A stretch of DNA of 64,000 nt from Alicyclobacillus sp. SP_1 (GTDB lineage Bacteria; Bacillota; Bacilli; Alicyclobacillales; Alicyclobacillaceae), in NCBI RefSeq assembly GCF_024706985.1, contig NZ_JAMCCX010000028.1, forward strand, positions 124,001 through 188,000, written 5' to 3'. The notes beneath the pieces were generated by a model that made no database searches, was not told the DNA's origin, and worked only from the letters and a program-made list of their open reading frames with translations. A program made the position numbers and the translations under genes. Below, one piece after another: positions 41,346-50,958 of the stretch (position 1 is its first letter; every line of letters begins with the position of its first letter).

Positions 41346-43322
41346 ATGGGACAATTCGACATGTTGCTGTCCCCGGCCAAAATCCGTCATGTGGAGGTGA
41401 AAAACCGCATTGCGGTCACAGCCCATGCTACAGGGCTGAATCCCAATAGTTACCCATCCGATAAGTTCATTGCTTACAATGCCGAGAAAGCCCGGAATGG
41501 TGTGGGCTTGTTGATGACCATGGGTTCCGGTTCTGTCCACCCGACTTCTCCTAATTCAGACTGGGGGGGCATTCACAACTGGGACGAATCCATTCTTCCT
41601 TATCTCCGAAAAATGTCCGAAGCCATCAAGCCGCATGGCGCGATTTTAATGGCGCAAATTTCGCATCGGGGCCGGCGCGCCAATCGGGATGTGACGTGGT
41701 TGCCAATTTATGCTCCGTCGGACGACCCGGAGCCGCTGCACCGAGACATGCCTCACGAAATTCAATCCGAGGATGTTGATTGGCTCGTTGATGCTTATGT
41801 TCAAGCCGCATTGCGGCTGAAACGTGGTGGATTTGACGGCGCGGAAATTTCGGCTGCGCATGGACACCTCATTGACCAATTTTGGTCTCCCATCTCCAAC
41901 CACCGTTCGGATGCCTATGGAGGGTCTCTTGAGAATCGCATGCGCTTTGGAATGCAAGTGATTGACGCTGTGCGCGATGCAGTTGGGGACGACTTTTTAG
42001 TCGGCTTGCGCATGACTGGAGACGAATTGATTGAAAACGGATTGACGGTCGAAGATATGCAACAGATTGCACTCAAGATAGCGGAGACCGGGAAAATAGA
42101 CATTTTGAATGTGATTGGCTCCATTGGCACGACTGAGTACCATCAAGCACTCACTGTACCTTCCATGAATTATCCGGCGGGTATTTTTACCGGCTTTGCC
42201 GCTTCAATTCGAGCGACTTTGCAAGAGAATGGATTCGATATTCCGGTTTTGGCATGTGGGAAAATTGTCCACCCGCTTCAAGCGGAGACCATTTTAGCAG
42301 AAGGTCAGGCTGATTTTGTGGGCATGAACCGTGCCATCATTGCCGACCCGGAGATGCCGCAAAAGACCATGGATGGCAGAATTGACGACATTCGCTTATG
42401 TATGGGTGCGAACGAGGGCTGCATTGGCCGAATTTATGTCGGCAAGCCGATGATTTGTGTACAAAACCCTGTCATCAGCCGCGAGAGTGAACTCATTCCC
42501 TGGCGTCCCGCGACTGCACAAAAACGCGTTGTTGTGGTTGGTGGTGGGCCCGGTGGACTGGAGGCTGCAAGAATGGCGGCCGAACGCGGACATCAGGTCA
42601 CGCTCTTGGAAAAATCGAGCCAACTTGGAGGGCAAATTCGCCTGGCCGGGAAAGCTCCCAACCGCGATGCTTATACGCAATCCGTTGATTGGCTAGAGGG
42701 TCAGATTCGCAAACTCGGTATCGACGTAAGGCTCGGTGTCAACGCTGATGAGGAGGACATCTTGGCCTTGCAGCCAGAGGCGGTCATTATTGCAACGGGA
42801 TCGACCGCAAGAAGACTTCATCTGCCCGGTGCGGATGCTCCTTTTGTGTTTACGGCGAGAGATGTGCTGGAGGGAGGGGAGGACATTGGGCACAAGGTTC
42901 TCTTCATCGACGAGCACCATCATCAAGAGGGGCTCTCCACAGCGGAATATTTGGCGCAGCGTGAACATGAGGTGACCGTCATTTCACGCCTGTGGATTGT
43001 CGGCGAGGAAATTGATGGAACGCTTCGACCAGATTTGTACGCACGGCTGGACAATTTAGGGGTGGTGATTCACCCTAACGTGTTGGCGAAACAAGTGGAA
43101 GCAGACGGCAGTGTGCTGGTGGAAAACTATCATTCCCATCGAGAGTGGACGATGGGTCCGTATGATGCCATCGTGGTCGCTGCGAAAGGCGTAGCGAATG
43201 ACGGACTGTGGAAAAAACTGAAAGGCAAAGTTCCCGAGTTGCATCTTATTGGCGATGCGGTTGCTCCACGGGGGCTGCATGACGCGCTTCTTGAAGGAAC
43301 TCGCGTGGCGCGTGTGGTCTGA
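41346..43322 (+). CDS. dgcA: dimethylglycine dehydrogenase-like flavoprotein (DgcA / OYE-TMADH family)
   Basis: Probable oxidative demethylation of dimethylglycine to sarcosine and formaldehyde. The 658 residues combine an N-terminal FMN barrel (LMAQISHRGRR, GAEISAAHGHLIDQFWSP near residue 163), a cysteine cluster (CMGANEGCIGR and a later VQNP segment preceded by Cys), and a C-terminal FAD/NAD-type domain (VVVVGGGPGGLEAARMAAERG near 393). This is the trimethylamine dehydrogenase/dienoyl-CoA reductase plan. ATG 41346 is eight bases from GAGGAG; ATG 41340 is too close. Downstream EtfAB, a DgcB-like protein and a GbcA-like oxygenase argue for DgcA over a dienoyl-CoA reductase. Confidence 0.8.
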   Translation: MGQFDMLLSPAKIRHVEVKNRIAVTAHATGLNPNSYPSDKFIAYNAEKARNGVGLLMTMGSGSVHPTSPNSDWGGIHNWDESILPYLRKMSEAIKPHGAILMAQISHRGRRANRDVTWLPIYAPSDDPEPLHRDMPHEIQSEDVDWLVDAYVQAALRLKRGGFDGAEISAAHGHLIDQFWSPISNHRSDAYGGSLENRMRFGMQVIDAVRDAVGDDFLVGLRMTGDELIENGLTVEDMQQIALKIAETGKIDILNVIGSIGTTEYHQALTVPSMNYPAGIFTGFAASIRATLQENGFDIPVLACGKIVHPLQAETILAEGQADFVGMNRAIIADPEMPQKTMDGRIDDIRLCMGANEGCIGRIYVGKPMICVQNPVISRESELIPWRPATAQKRVVVVGGGPGGLEAARMAAERGHQVTLLEKSSQLGGQIRLAGKAPNRDAYTQSVDWLEGQIRKLGIDVRLGVNADEEDILALQPEAVIIATGSTARRLHLPGADAPFVFTARDVLEGGEDIGHKVLFIDEHHHQEGLSTAEYLAQREHEVTVISRLWIVGEEIDGTLRPDLYARLDNLGVVIHPNVLAKQVEADGSVLVENYHSHREWTMGPYDAIVVAAKGVANDGLWKKLKGKVPELHLIGDAVAPRGLHDALLEGTRVARVV

Positions 43323-43410
43323 GATGCACCGATTCAGCCGGAATGGTCGAACAGATGCATGACCGGGATTCCCGTTCATCCGAGTTACCTGATGTCTGGG
43401 GGGACAGACG

Positions 43411-44472
43411 ATGTCTTTCGATGGAGCGATAGTAGAACCGACCGTGCTCGTGCTGGCGGATAAGTCGGCGGGAGATTGGTCGACTGTCACGCTGGAGTTG
43501 CTCGGTGATGCAGAGCTGTTGGCCAATAAAGTGGGGTGGACGGTCAAGGTTATGGTGTTCGCCGCACCAGGGGCGGTGCGCGACGAGGATGCCCGAAAAC
43601 TTGCAGCGCACGGAGCGAAGGAAGTACATGTCTGGGAGCATGAGAAGTTTGGTCCTGTGCTGGTGCCTGCACAGTACACTCATACTCTGCGCTCTTATCT
43701 CGACGAGAGTATGCCACGATTAATCCTCTGTCCGTCCACTCCTCTATGGGTGGAAGGCGTGGCCGCCGCAGTGGCACCGTACGGAGCGCTGGTGGCATCC
43801 GACTGTGTCAGCGTGAAATTAAACGTTCGTTCAGACCTTGAACTCGTTCGAAACTATTGGAATCAAAAAACGCACGCTACGTGGACTTTTTCTGGTCAAA
43901 GACCATGGGTCGTTTGCTTGCATCCAGGAGTTGCAGGTGTGGGTCGGCCAAATCCGGCTTTATCTGCTCCCGTCGAGCGGCATCAAGCCATCGTTTTGGA
44001 AGAAAACGTTGAGACTCTGGAATGGTTTCCTCCGCATCCAAGTCGACTGGATTTGGTGGAAGCAGAGAGAGTGGTCGCGGGCGGGCGTGGCATTGGCGGT
44101 CCCGAAGGATTTGCCGAATTAACGCAGCTCGCGGAACTCCTTCATGCTGCAGTTGGGGCCAGTCGAGTCGCGGTCGATCTCGGTTGGATTCCCTACTCTC
44201 GTCAAGTCGGCCAAACTGGCAAGACGGTGCGGCCGCGCCTGTACATGGCTTTTGGTATTTCTGGCGCCTCCCAACATCTGGACGGCATGCGCGATGCGGA
44301 GACGGTGGTCGCCGTCAATCTCGACAAAGAGGCAGCTATTTTTTCCGTCGCTGAATTGGGGCTGGTTGGCGATGCACGGGCAGTCATTGAAGAATTAGTC
44401 CGCCTGTTGAAACCTTCGGAGCGAGCAGAAGGGGCGCGTGCGGGTGCCGCCGCAGCGCTGTCGAACGTGTGA
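43411..44472 (+). CDS. etfA: electron transfer flavoprotein alpha subunit
   Basis: FAD-binding half of the ETF that carries electrons from the demethylase. The C-terminal signature is clear: [18 protein letters not shown], then a [22 protein letters not shown]-like segment near residue 310. An earlier [13 protein letters not shown] also fits. Length 353. A GGGGGGA ribosome site precedes ATG 43411. The pair of ETF genes is specific to this cluster and probably distinct from the housekeeping fatty-acid ETF. Confidence 0.9.
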   Translation: MSFDGAIVEPTVLVLADKSAGDWSTVTLELLGDAELLANKVGWTVKVMVFAAPGAVRDEDARKLAAHGAKEVHVWEHEKFGPVLVPAQYTHTLRSYLDESMPRLILCPSTPLWVEGVAAAVAPYGALVASDCVSVKLNVRSDLELVRNYWNQKTHATWTFSGQRPWVVCLHPGVAGVGRPNPALSAPVERHQAIVLEENVETLEWFPPHPSRLDLVEAERVVAGGRGIGGPEGFAELTQLAELLHAAVGASRVAVDLGWIPYSRQVGQTGKTVRPRLYMAFGISGASQHLDGMRDAETVVAVNLDKEAAIFSVAELGLVGDARAVIEELVRLLKPSERAEGARAGAAAALSNV

Positions 44473-44485
44473 GGGAGGGAAGGCC

Positions 44486-45385
44486 ATGAAAGTACTGGTG
44501 TGTGTTCGTTCAGATCTACCTGCGCCAATGGCAAGAGTGGACAATATCCAACGCCTGATGGAGGAGTGGTCTGCCGAGTGGGCGGGGGTGCTGGAGCCTT
44601 CCTGCCGCAGTGCGTTGCAGTTGGCGAAAGACTTGTCTGGTCCATCCGGTGGGTTTACGGCGCTCTCGTACGGTAGAGGAGAGTGTAGAGCCGCGCTGGA
44701 GGTTGCAAGAGCCTACGGAGCCGTTGACGCCGTGCACTTGCAAAGCGCAGAGGGGTCCTTGCGCCATGACGGGAACACCATTGCACGGGCACTGGCAGCA
44801 TGGGTTGGCGAACGCTCGTTCGATGTAGTCGTGTGTGGAAACTCGAGTGGTGTCGGGCCAGTCCCAGCTCTCGTTGCGGGCCACCTAGGCTGGCCCGTGG
44901 TGACGCGAGTTGATGGATTCAAAAAGTTTCTGCCGCAGGATGACAGCTTCCGCGCTATCGAGCTGACTCAGCGGCTTGATGCGGGTTGGAAGCGGCAGGT
45001 ATTGGCCCGCTACCCGGTCGTGCTCTCAGTTCAGAGTGGCTTTATCCCTCCGCAATATGTGTCGGTGCGTCGGCGCAAAGAGGCAGTGCACGGTCTCGCG
45101 TCAAACGTCACGGAGTGCGAACTGCCCGTGTGGACGGATGGGCATGCTCCGGCGGTTCTTCAAGCGTTGACTCCACCGAAGCCGAGAACGAAGCGAACAG
45201 CGGTGCCGGACGCCAAGTCGAGCGCAGCGGATCGACTAAAATCTTTGATGGGTCCGGCAGCCACTAAAAAAGTGGAAAAGCCGAAGGAAGACGAAGGACC
45301 GCGCGTGGTGGAAGGAAGCGCGGTGGAATTGGCAGAAGAACTGCTTCGCTTCTTGCGCAAAAAAGAATTTTTGTCCAACTCCTAA
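44486..45385 (+). CDS. etfB: electron transfer flavoprotein beta subunit
   Basis: AMP-binding partner of EtfA. The 299-residue protein begins [10 protein letters not shown] and has [23 protein letters not shown] near residue 112 (quoted in part), with [13 protein letters not shown] and [10 protein letters not shown] later. It is about 40 residues longer than usual, with a Lys/Pro/Ala-rich linker (about 225-270) and a helical end. ATG 44486 follows GGGAGGGAAGG; the frame is open from 44438 within etfA, but that start lacks support. Confidence 0.88.
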   Translation: MKVLVCVRSDLPAPMARVDNIQRLMEEWSAEWAGVLEPSCRSALQLAKDLSGPSGGFTALSYGRGECRAALEVARAYGAVDAVHLQSAEGSLRHDGNTIARALAAWVGERSFDVVVCGNSSGVGPVPALVAGHLGWPVVTRVDGFKKFLPQDDSFRAIELTQRLDAGWKRQVLARYPVVLSVQSGFIPPQYVSVRRRKEAVHGLASNVTECELPVWTDGHAPAVLQALTPPKPRTKRTAVPDAKSSAADRLKSLMGPAATKKVEKPKEDEGPRVVEGSAVELAEELLRFLRKKEFLSNS

Positions 45386-45434
45386 ACGACATGGCTTGTC
45401 CTTTGACGGCGACAAGCAGAAAGGAGGAGTTTGA

Positions 45435-47486
45435 ATGGCTTTACGGATTGTGTTGGCACTCTTCACTCTAGTTCTCGCGATCACCATGTTGGGACTCCTC
45501 ATCGTCCGGATGCGTCCGATTCTCCGGGCTATGGCCAGTGCTCGCCAGGTTGTTCGGTGGGACCAGCCGCTATACCGCATTCGCTCGACCGCGGCTCAAG
45601 TGTTTGGTCACAAAAGACTACTGCGCCAGAGACTCTCCGGGATACTTCATTTGTTCATTTTTAGCGGCTTTGTCGTCCTCTTGCTCGATATTATCGAAAC
45701 CATCGGACAACTTGTTTATCCGGAGTTTTCGATTGGGCCAGTGCTTGGTTTTCTCGTGGACTGTTTTGTCCTACTGGTCCTAGCGGGCGTGGTTCTTGCG
45801 CTGTATCAGCGCAAAGTGCTGCACCCCAAACGGTTTGAAGGTTCGGACGAGAAGGATGGAGAGTTGATTCTTGGAATGATCACACTGATTGTAGTGGGAA
45901 TTGCCATTCATAACTCATTCTTCCGATTGTTGGAGCACCCCGTGTTTGGTATGACCACGAGTGCCGATGGTCATTTCCTGTCCTATCTGCTCGATCCACT
46001 TTGGGTCCGCCTGGGATGGGGTACGCCCATGGCTGCTTCCATCGGATACAGTGTGGGGTATGCTCTCGACATTGGCACCATTCTCTGGTTTCTAGCATAT
46101 CTACCCACTTCAAAACATCTGCATGTGTTTTTTGGAGCTCCCGCCGTCTTCTTTCGTAAGCTTGGTACTCCGGGACGTTTTTTGCCAACCGCCACGGAGG
46201 TGCATTCGTCGGGTGACAGTGGGATAAGCGCGACGAGGGACATGACGGTCCAGCCTATTCAATCGTTTGCGGATATGACATGGCGAGATGTGCTCGACTT
46301 GTTCACGTGTACCGAGTGTGGTCGCTGTCAAGACGTTTGTCCGGCGCATCAAGCCGGTCAACCACTGTCTCCCAAAATGTTGATTCTCGACTTGCGAGAC
46401 GCTCTCGTTCAGCAGACGCGTGGAGTTGAGTCTTCAGTGGTCCGTTCGCTGTCTTTGGCAGGTGACGTGATTTCGGCCGAGACGCTCTGGTCGTGTACGA
46501 CTTGCGGTGCATGCCAAGAGGCTTGCCCTGTATTCATTGAACATGTGCCGAAAATCGTCGGATTGCGAGCCGCTCTTGTGGAGAGAGGTGAAGTCGAGGA
46601 AAGACCGCAAGAAGTTCTCGAGCACTGGGGCGAGGAACGCAACGCTTACGGAAAGATGCCAGAAACTCGTCCAGCTTGGCGCAATCGAGTGACTTACCAT
46701 TTCAAAGATTTGCGCCGTGAGTCCGCCGAGTGGCTGTGGTTCGTTGGAGACGTGGCTTCCTTTGACAACGATTTAGGGGTGGCACGGTCAGTGGATGCGA
46801 TTGCCACGTTGCTCGGCGGCGCTGGTCTGGATGTAGGACTTCTCTATGACTGGGAAGGCAGTTCTGGTAACGACGTCTTGCGGATGGGTGAATACGGTTT
46901 GTTTGAGCAACTCGCGACGGAAAATATGCGAGCCATGGAGCGGGCGCAGTTTGAGCGTGTCCTAACCTCTGACCCACACAGCTTCAATGCACTACGCAAC
47001 GATTACCCACAGTTGGGATTTAAAAAGCCCATTTACCACTATAGCCAGGTCTTGCAACAGTTGATGACAGAAGGGAAAGTTGCTCCCACACATTCTCTGG
47101 GCATTCGAGCGACATTCCACGACCCTTGCTATTTAGGGCGGTGGAACCAAGTTTTCGAAGCGCCTCGTGACATCTTGCGGCGTTGTGGCGTCGACATTGT
47201 TGAGATGCCTCGCAGTTTTGCCAACAGCTTTTGCTGCGGCGCCGGTGGAGGTCGCATGTGGATGAATGAGGCAGGCATGAAGGAACGCCCCTCAGAAGCA
47301 CGAATTCGCGAAGCGCTGGAGCTGCCGGGGGTTACTCATTTTGTGGTGAGCTGTCCTAAGGACATGGTGATGTACTCGGCAGCCGTGACCGCGCTCGGTT
47401 GTCAGGACCGTCTGTCGGTGGTAGATGTCGGAGAATTAGTGCTTGAATCGACGGGTTGGCAGTTTGCGAGAACTTCTGCTAGTTGA
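45435..47486 (+). CDS. dgcB: membrane Fe-S oxidoreductase, DgcB-like (ETF to quinone)
   Basis: Predicted route for ETF electrons into the quinone pool. In the 683 residues an N-terminal NarI-like membrane domain of about five helices (residues 1-235) precedes two 4Fe-4S motifs (CTECGRCQDVCP near 292, CTTCGACQEACP near 356). Two CCG-type cysteine domains follow: the first region is degenerate, and the second has HDPCYLGRWN and NSFCCGAGGGRMW near 595, plus VVSCPKDM. This matches the HdrD/GlpC-fused Fe-S oxidoreductases named DgcB in dimethylglycine catabolism. Ribosome site AAGGAGG precedes ATG 45435. Confidence 0.82.
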   Translation: MALRIVLALFTLVLAITMLGLLIVRMRPILRAMASARQVVRWDQPLYRIRSTAAQVFGHKRLLRQRLSGILHLFIFSGFVVLLLDIIETIGQLVYPEFSIGPVLGFLVDCFVLLVLAGVVLALYQRKVLHPKRFEGSDEKDGELILGMITLIVVGIAIHNSFFRLLEHPVFGMTTSADGHFLSYLLDPLWVRLGWGTPMAASIGYSVGYALDIGTILWFLAYLPTSKHLHVFFGAPAVFFRKLGTPGRFLPTATEVHSSGDSGISATRDMTVQPIQSFADMTWRDVLDLFTCTECGRCQDVCPAHQAGQPLSPKMLILDLRDALVQQTRGVESSVVRSLSLAGDVISAETLWSCTTCGACQEACPVFIEHVPKIVGLRAALVERGEVEERPQEVLEHWGEERNAYGKMPETRPAWRNRVTYHFKDLRRESAEWLWFVGDVASFDNDLGVARSVDAIATLLGGAGLDVGLLYDWEGSSGNDVLRMGEYGLFEQLATENMRAMERAQFERVLTSDPHSFNALRNDYPQLGFKKPIYHYSQVLQQLMTEGKVAPTHSLGIRATFHDPCYLGRWNQVFEAPRDILRRCGVDIVEMPRSFANSFCCGAGGGRMWMNEAGMKERPSEARIREALELPGVTHFVVSCPKDMVMYSAAVTALGCQDRLSVVDVGELVLESTGWQFARTSAS

Positions 47487-47511
47487 CGTGTGCCGCTTCA
47501 AAGGCCGAGTT

Positions 47512-47907
47512 ATGACTTCGCAAAGCTGGCAATGGAAAGACACGAAGGAGTGGGAAAGGCGAGTGACGACCGTGGAAGAACAAGAATATTTGGTGCTTGC
47601 TCGTAGCCAAGACGTCCGCGAAGGAGAGCCAACGTCTGTGGTGTCGGATGGCGAAGTGATTTTACTCACACGTGTGCACGGGCAGTTGCATGCGGTCAGC
47701 GGTATATGCACCCACGCATATTCAGAATTGGCGGACGGAGAGCTGGACGGAACTCGGCTTTACTGCTCTCTTCACTTTGCATGTTTTGATGTGAGGACGG
47801 GTGCCGTGTTGGAAGGGCCAGCAGAGCACCCGCTGCGCGTCTATCCGGTGTTTGAACAAGATGGGGATATTTTGCTGCGACGCGAACGGAGGGTTCAGGG
47901 TGCATAG
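47512..47907 (+). CDS. Rieske-type [2Fe-2S] ferredoxin
   Basis: Soluble electron carrier of 131 residues. The cluster ligands are CTHAYSELADGELDG, then CSLHFACFD (C-x-H and C-x2-H about 17 residues apart), as in ferredoxins of three-component aromatic oxygenases. ATG 47512 lacks a strong ribosome site, and GTG 47488 is an alternative. The gene overlaps the following reductase gene by eight bases, implying a functional pair feeding the GbcA-like oxygenase. Confidence 0.87.
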   Translation: MTSQSWQWKDTKEWERRVTTVEEQEYLVLARSQDVREGEPTSVVSDGEVILLTRVHGQLHAVSGICTHAYSELADGELDGTRLYCSLHFACFDVRTGAVLEGPAEHPLRVYPVFEQDGDILLRRERRVQGA

Positions 47908-49114
47908 TCCGACGTCCATTGTCATCGTAGGCGCAGGAGTTGCTGGTGTGCAAGCGGTCGAGACACTGCGCAGAGAAGGGTATGAAGGTGCACTGACGGT
48001 GGTCGACAAAGCGGCCGAGATTCCTTACGACAGGCCGCCACTGTCAAAAGAATTTCTTGCCGGTACGGTTACTGCAGAAGACATCGCATTGCGCTCGCCG
48101 GGCCATTGGAATCAGTGGGATGTCGATTTGCGACTGACGGTCGAGGCGACCCAGATCGATCCACGTGAGCACACCCTCACCACTGCGAGTGGCGACGTCA
48201 TTGCGTGGGATAAGGTGTTGTTGGCGACGGGATCGACCCTTCGAGAATTGAAGGTACCAGGAATAACGCTCGACGGGGTCTTTTATCTCAAGACGCTGGA
48301 AGACGCCGCTCGCCTGCGTGCCGCCTTGTCGGAGGTTCAAGAATTGGTGGTCGTTGGAGCTGGGTTTATTGGTGCAGAGGTAGCCTCTACGTGTCGAAAA
48401 CGTGGCCTTCACGTCACGGTTCTCGAGATGATGAAGTATCCGCTGGCGCACATTCTAGGTGAAGATTTAGGACACTACTTCGCTCGTCTCCACGAAGCGC
48501 ACGATGTCGACCTGCGCACGGAAGAGTCGATTGTTGCCGTTCATGGTAAGACGCGAGTTGAGTCAGTTGAGACTTCTAAAGGGCAGACGATCTCTTGCCA
48601 AGCGGTCGTGGTGGGAGTTGGCGTGATGGCCAACACGCCTATTTTGCACGAGCAGTTGGAGGTGAGTCGAGGATATGTCGTGGACGCTTTTGGAAGGACG
48701 TCCCTGCCCGGCGTGTTTGCGGCTGGCGACTGCACTGTTTGGCCGTATCGCGGCCACATGATTCATGTTGAACATTGGGATCACGCCGTTCAACACGCGA
48801 AAACGATTGCAAGAAACATGTTGGCCGAAGAGATGGTTCCATATGACACGGTTCCGTATTTTTGGTCAGACCAATATGGTAACCGTTATCAGTACGTAGG
48901 TCATGCTGCGAAGTGGTCACAAACCGTGACGCGGGGTTCGCAGGCGGAGCATCGGTTCACACAGATGTATCTCGATGAAGAAAACAGGCTCTTGGCAGCA
49001 CTGGTCGCGAATCGGCCCAAAGATGTGATGAGCCTCCGTCGATTGATTGATGCAAGGCGACCGGTCGACCGCATGCAACTGGAAAACGAAGCACTGTCTT
49101 TTACCCAATTGTGA
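47900..49114 (+). CDS. FAD-dependent ferredoxin reductase
   Basis: NAD(P)H to Rieske ferredoxin electron transfer. The 404 residues have the FAD motif IVIVGAGVAGVQAVETLRRE at the N-terminus, YDRPPLSKEFL typical of BphA4/putidaredoxin reductases, an NADH motif LVVVGAGFIGAEVAS near residue 153 and VFAAGDCTVWPY near 271. GTG 47900 follows GGAGGG. With the ferredoxin it replaces the single fused reductase (GbcB) known from Pseudomonas. Confidence 0.9.
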   Translation: MHSPTSIVIVGAGVAGVQAVETLRREGYEGALTVVDKAAEIPYDRPPLSKEFLAGTVTAEDIALRSPGHWNQWDVDLRLTVEATQIDPREHTLTTASGDVIAWDKVLLATGSTLRELKVPGITLDGVFYLKTLEDAARLRAALSEVQELVVVGAGFIGAEVASTCRKRGLHVTVLEMMKYPLAHILGEDLGHYFARLHEAHDVDLRTEESIVAVHGKTRVESVETSKGQTISCQAVVVGVGVMANTPILHEQLEVSRGYVVDAFGRTSLPGVFAAGDCTVWPYRGHMIHVEHWDHAVQHAKTIARNMLAEEMVPYDTVPYFWSDQYGNRYQYVGHAAKWSQTVTRGSQAEHRFTQMYLDEENRLLAALVANRPKDVMSLRRLIDARRPVDRMQLENEALSFTQL

Positions 49115-49127
49115 GGAGGAATTTTAT

Positions 49128-50288
49128 ATGGCAACTAAGCTTGTGGAAGGCGGATGGCCTGAAGGGACGATTGTCCGTCCCACTTTGCCGGGAAAAGACT
49201 ATTACGACGTTCAAAACTATCAAAGAGAGTTGGAGAAAATCTGGTTTCGGACATGGCTCTGTATAGGCCGGGTTGAAGAGTGGAAGAACGCTGGTGACTT
49301 TATAACGACTCAAGTGGCCCACGAGAACGTCATGAGTGTGTTGACCAGCGATGGCCAGATAAAGTCTTACTACAATGTCTGTAGGCACAAGGGCTCTCGC
49401 CTGTGCGAGGGGTCTTCAGGACATTTCCATCAGGGGCGCATCTTCTGCCCTTATCACAGTTGGGGATACAACGCTGACTCTGGTGCCTTAATTCGCACAC
49501 CCAATCTACCAGACGACTTAGAAGGCTTTTGTCGTGATGATTTTAGTCTCTTTCAGGTGCGGACCGAGACGGCTCACGGTTTTGTTTTCATTAACTTTGA
49601 CAAGGATACGGAATCTCTGGAACAAGCGCTGGGACTGCCCGAATCGTTTGACATCTATGAGCGATATCATTTTCAGAGATTGCGGTTAGGGCATAAAAAA
49701 TCGTATGTGGTCGAAGCAAACTGGAAATTAATCATGGAAAATGCTTTGGAGTGTTACCACTGTTCTACGATTCATCCAGAGTTGAGTCGTTGCACACCGC
49801 CAACCATCGCTCGTCACTGGGTTCACGATGAAGTTCCCGGTACGAAAATTTTGATGCATGCAGGAGCCATGCAGTTGGCGCCAGGATTTGAGCGTATGAC
49901 GATGGACGGGGTGGGGCGACGCCCGTTCTTTCCTGATATTACGGAGCAGGACCGCAAAGGAATTTATTATTTCTTTATTTTCCCTCATCTTTTCTTCGCC
50001 GTGGCATCGGACTACGTATTCTATTTCTCTGCTTGGCCTATGGCTGGAGATAAGACACTGGTCGTAGGACATTGGTTGTTTGAACCAGAAGTTCTGGAAA
50101 ATCCCGAATATGATATTTCGGATGCCGTCGACTTTTGGGATATTACGAGTGTCGAAGATTGGAAAGCAAGTGAACTGGTTCAACAAGGAAATCAATCCAA
50201 GGCTTACGAGCACGGTGGCGTGTTGATTCCAAACGACTGGCGTGTAGGTAAGTTTAGTGACTATGTTCGCAATGAGTTAGCCGACTAG
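49128..50288 (+). CDS. gbcA: Rieske oxygenase alpha subunit, probable glycine betaine monooxygenase
   Basis: Predicted to demethylate glycine betaine to dimethylglycine and formaldehyde using O2. The 386 residues have the Rieske cluster CRHKGSRLC (near residue 84) and CPYHSWGYN (near 107). Mononuclear iron histidines are in NALECYHCSTIHPEL near 210 and an aspartate in the DAVDFWDITSVEDW end region. Gly-betaine, choline, carnitine and proline-betaine oxygenases share this group, but the betaine transporter and DgcAB-like genes favour betaine. AGGAGGA lies upstream of ATG 49128. Confidence 0.82.
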   Translation: MATKLVEGGWPEGTIVRPTLPGKDYYDVQNYQRELEKIWFRTWLCIGRVEEWKNAGDFITTQVAHENVMSVLTSDGQIKSYYNVCRHKGSRLCEGSSGHFHQGRIFCPYHSWGYNADSGALIRTPNLPDDLEGFCRDDFSLFQVRTETAHGFVFINFDKDTESLEQALGLPESFDIYERYHFQRLRLGHKKSYVVEANWKLIMENALECYHCSTIHPELSRCTPPTIARHWVHDEVPGTKILMHAGAMQLAPGFERMTMDGVGRRPFFPDITEQDRKGIYYFFIFPHLFFAVASDYVFYFSAWPMAGDKTLVVGHWLFEPEVLENPEYDISDAVDFWDITSVEDWKASELVQQGNQSKAYEHGGVLIPNDWRVGKFSDYVRNELAD

Positions 50289-50373
50289 TCGTCAGGCAAA
50301 TGCTGTGGGTGGCCAGGTTATCAACCTGTGACGATAGAAGAGCACCCAAATTATCGGAGAGGAAGTTGAGAAA

Positions 50374-50787
50374 ATGTCAAAAGTAACTTTGGAAGTAGCT
50401 AAAAAGTTAATAGAGAGTGCAGAGCAGGAAGCGCACAGATTAGGTGTGGCGATGATTATCGCTGTTGTTGACGAAGGTGGAAACTTCGTTGCTTGCCAGC
50501 GCATGGACGATGGATGGTTGGCGAGTGTCGAAATTGCCCAGTCTAAGGCATGGACAGCGGTGGCACTGAAGACACCTACCTCAGGACTTGCGGAAGCAAC
50601 CGTGCCGGGTGCAGAATTGTACGGATTGACGACAACAAATTCTGGAAGAATTATCGTCTTTGGTGGCGGCATACCACTCGTCAAAGACGGCAAAGTGGTG
50701 GGTGGCGTGGGTGTAAGTGGTAGTTCATGGGAAAACGACGTGCGCGTTGCAGAGGCTGCAGTCGCTGCGTTTGAGAGTCTGTCATAG
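50374..50787 (+). CDS. GlcG/HbpS family (DUF336) protein
   Basis: Small soluble protein of 137 residues: AKKLIESAEQEAHRLGVAM, VVDEGGNFVACQRMD, SKAWTAVALK, FGGGIPLVKDGKVVGGVGVSG. The family includes the heme-binding HbpS and cob(I)alamin-related proteins and often sits in catabolic operons without a proven role. It follows gbcA by 85 bases on the same strand and probably closes the betaine unit. No signal peptide is present. Confidence 0.88.
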   Translation: MSKVTLEVAKKLIESAEQEAHRLGVAMIIAVVDEGGNFVACQRMDDGWLASVEIAQSKAWTAVALKTPTSGLAEATVPGAELYGLTTTNSGRIIVFGGGIPLVKDGKVVGGVGVSGSSWENDVRVAEAAVAAFESLS

Positions 50788-50958
50788 AAAACGTTCTCGC
50801 AACGAAAAATCTGCCTTTTTCGAAAACGTATGAATTTAGACCTATCAAAATTAAGAGCAAGAGCGGCATGCCTTCGTGCATGCCGCCTGCTCCGTCCTCT
50901 TGGAACGTGCGCGGTGTGTTGGGTTGAAACGAATTTCGCGGTGAGGCGAGGGGATTGT

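Noticed and set aside
41346-43322. Reading this flavoprotein as 2,4-dienoyl-CoA reductase
   Set aside because: The cysteine cluster differs from the canonical one and the gene is followed by ETF, DgcB-like and GbcA-like genes; a DgcA-type role fits better.
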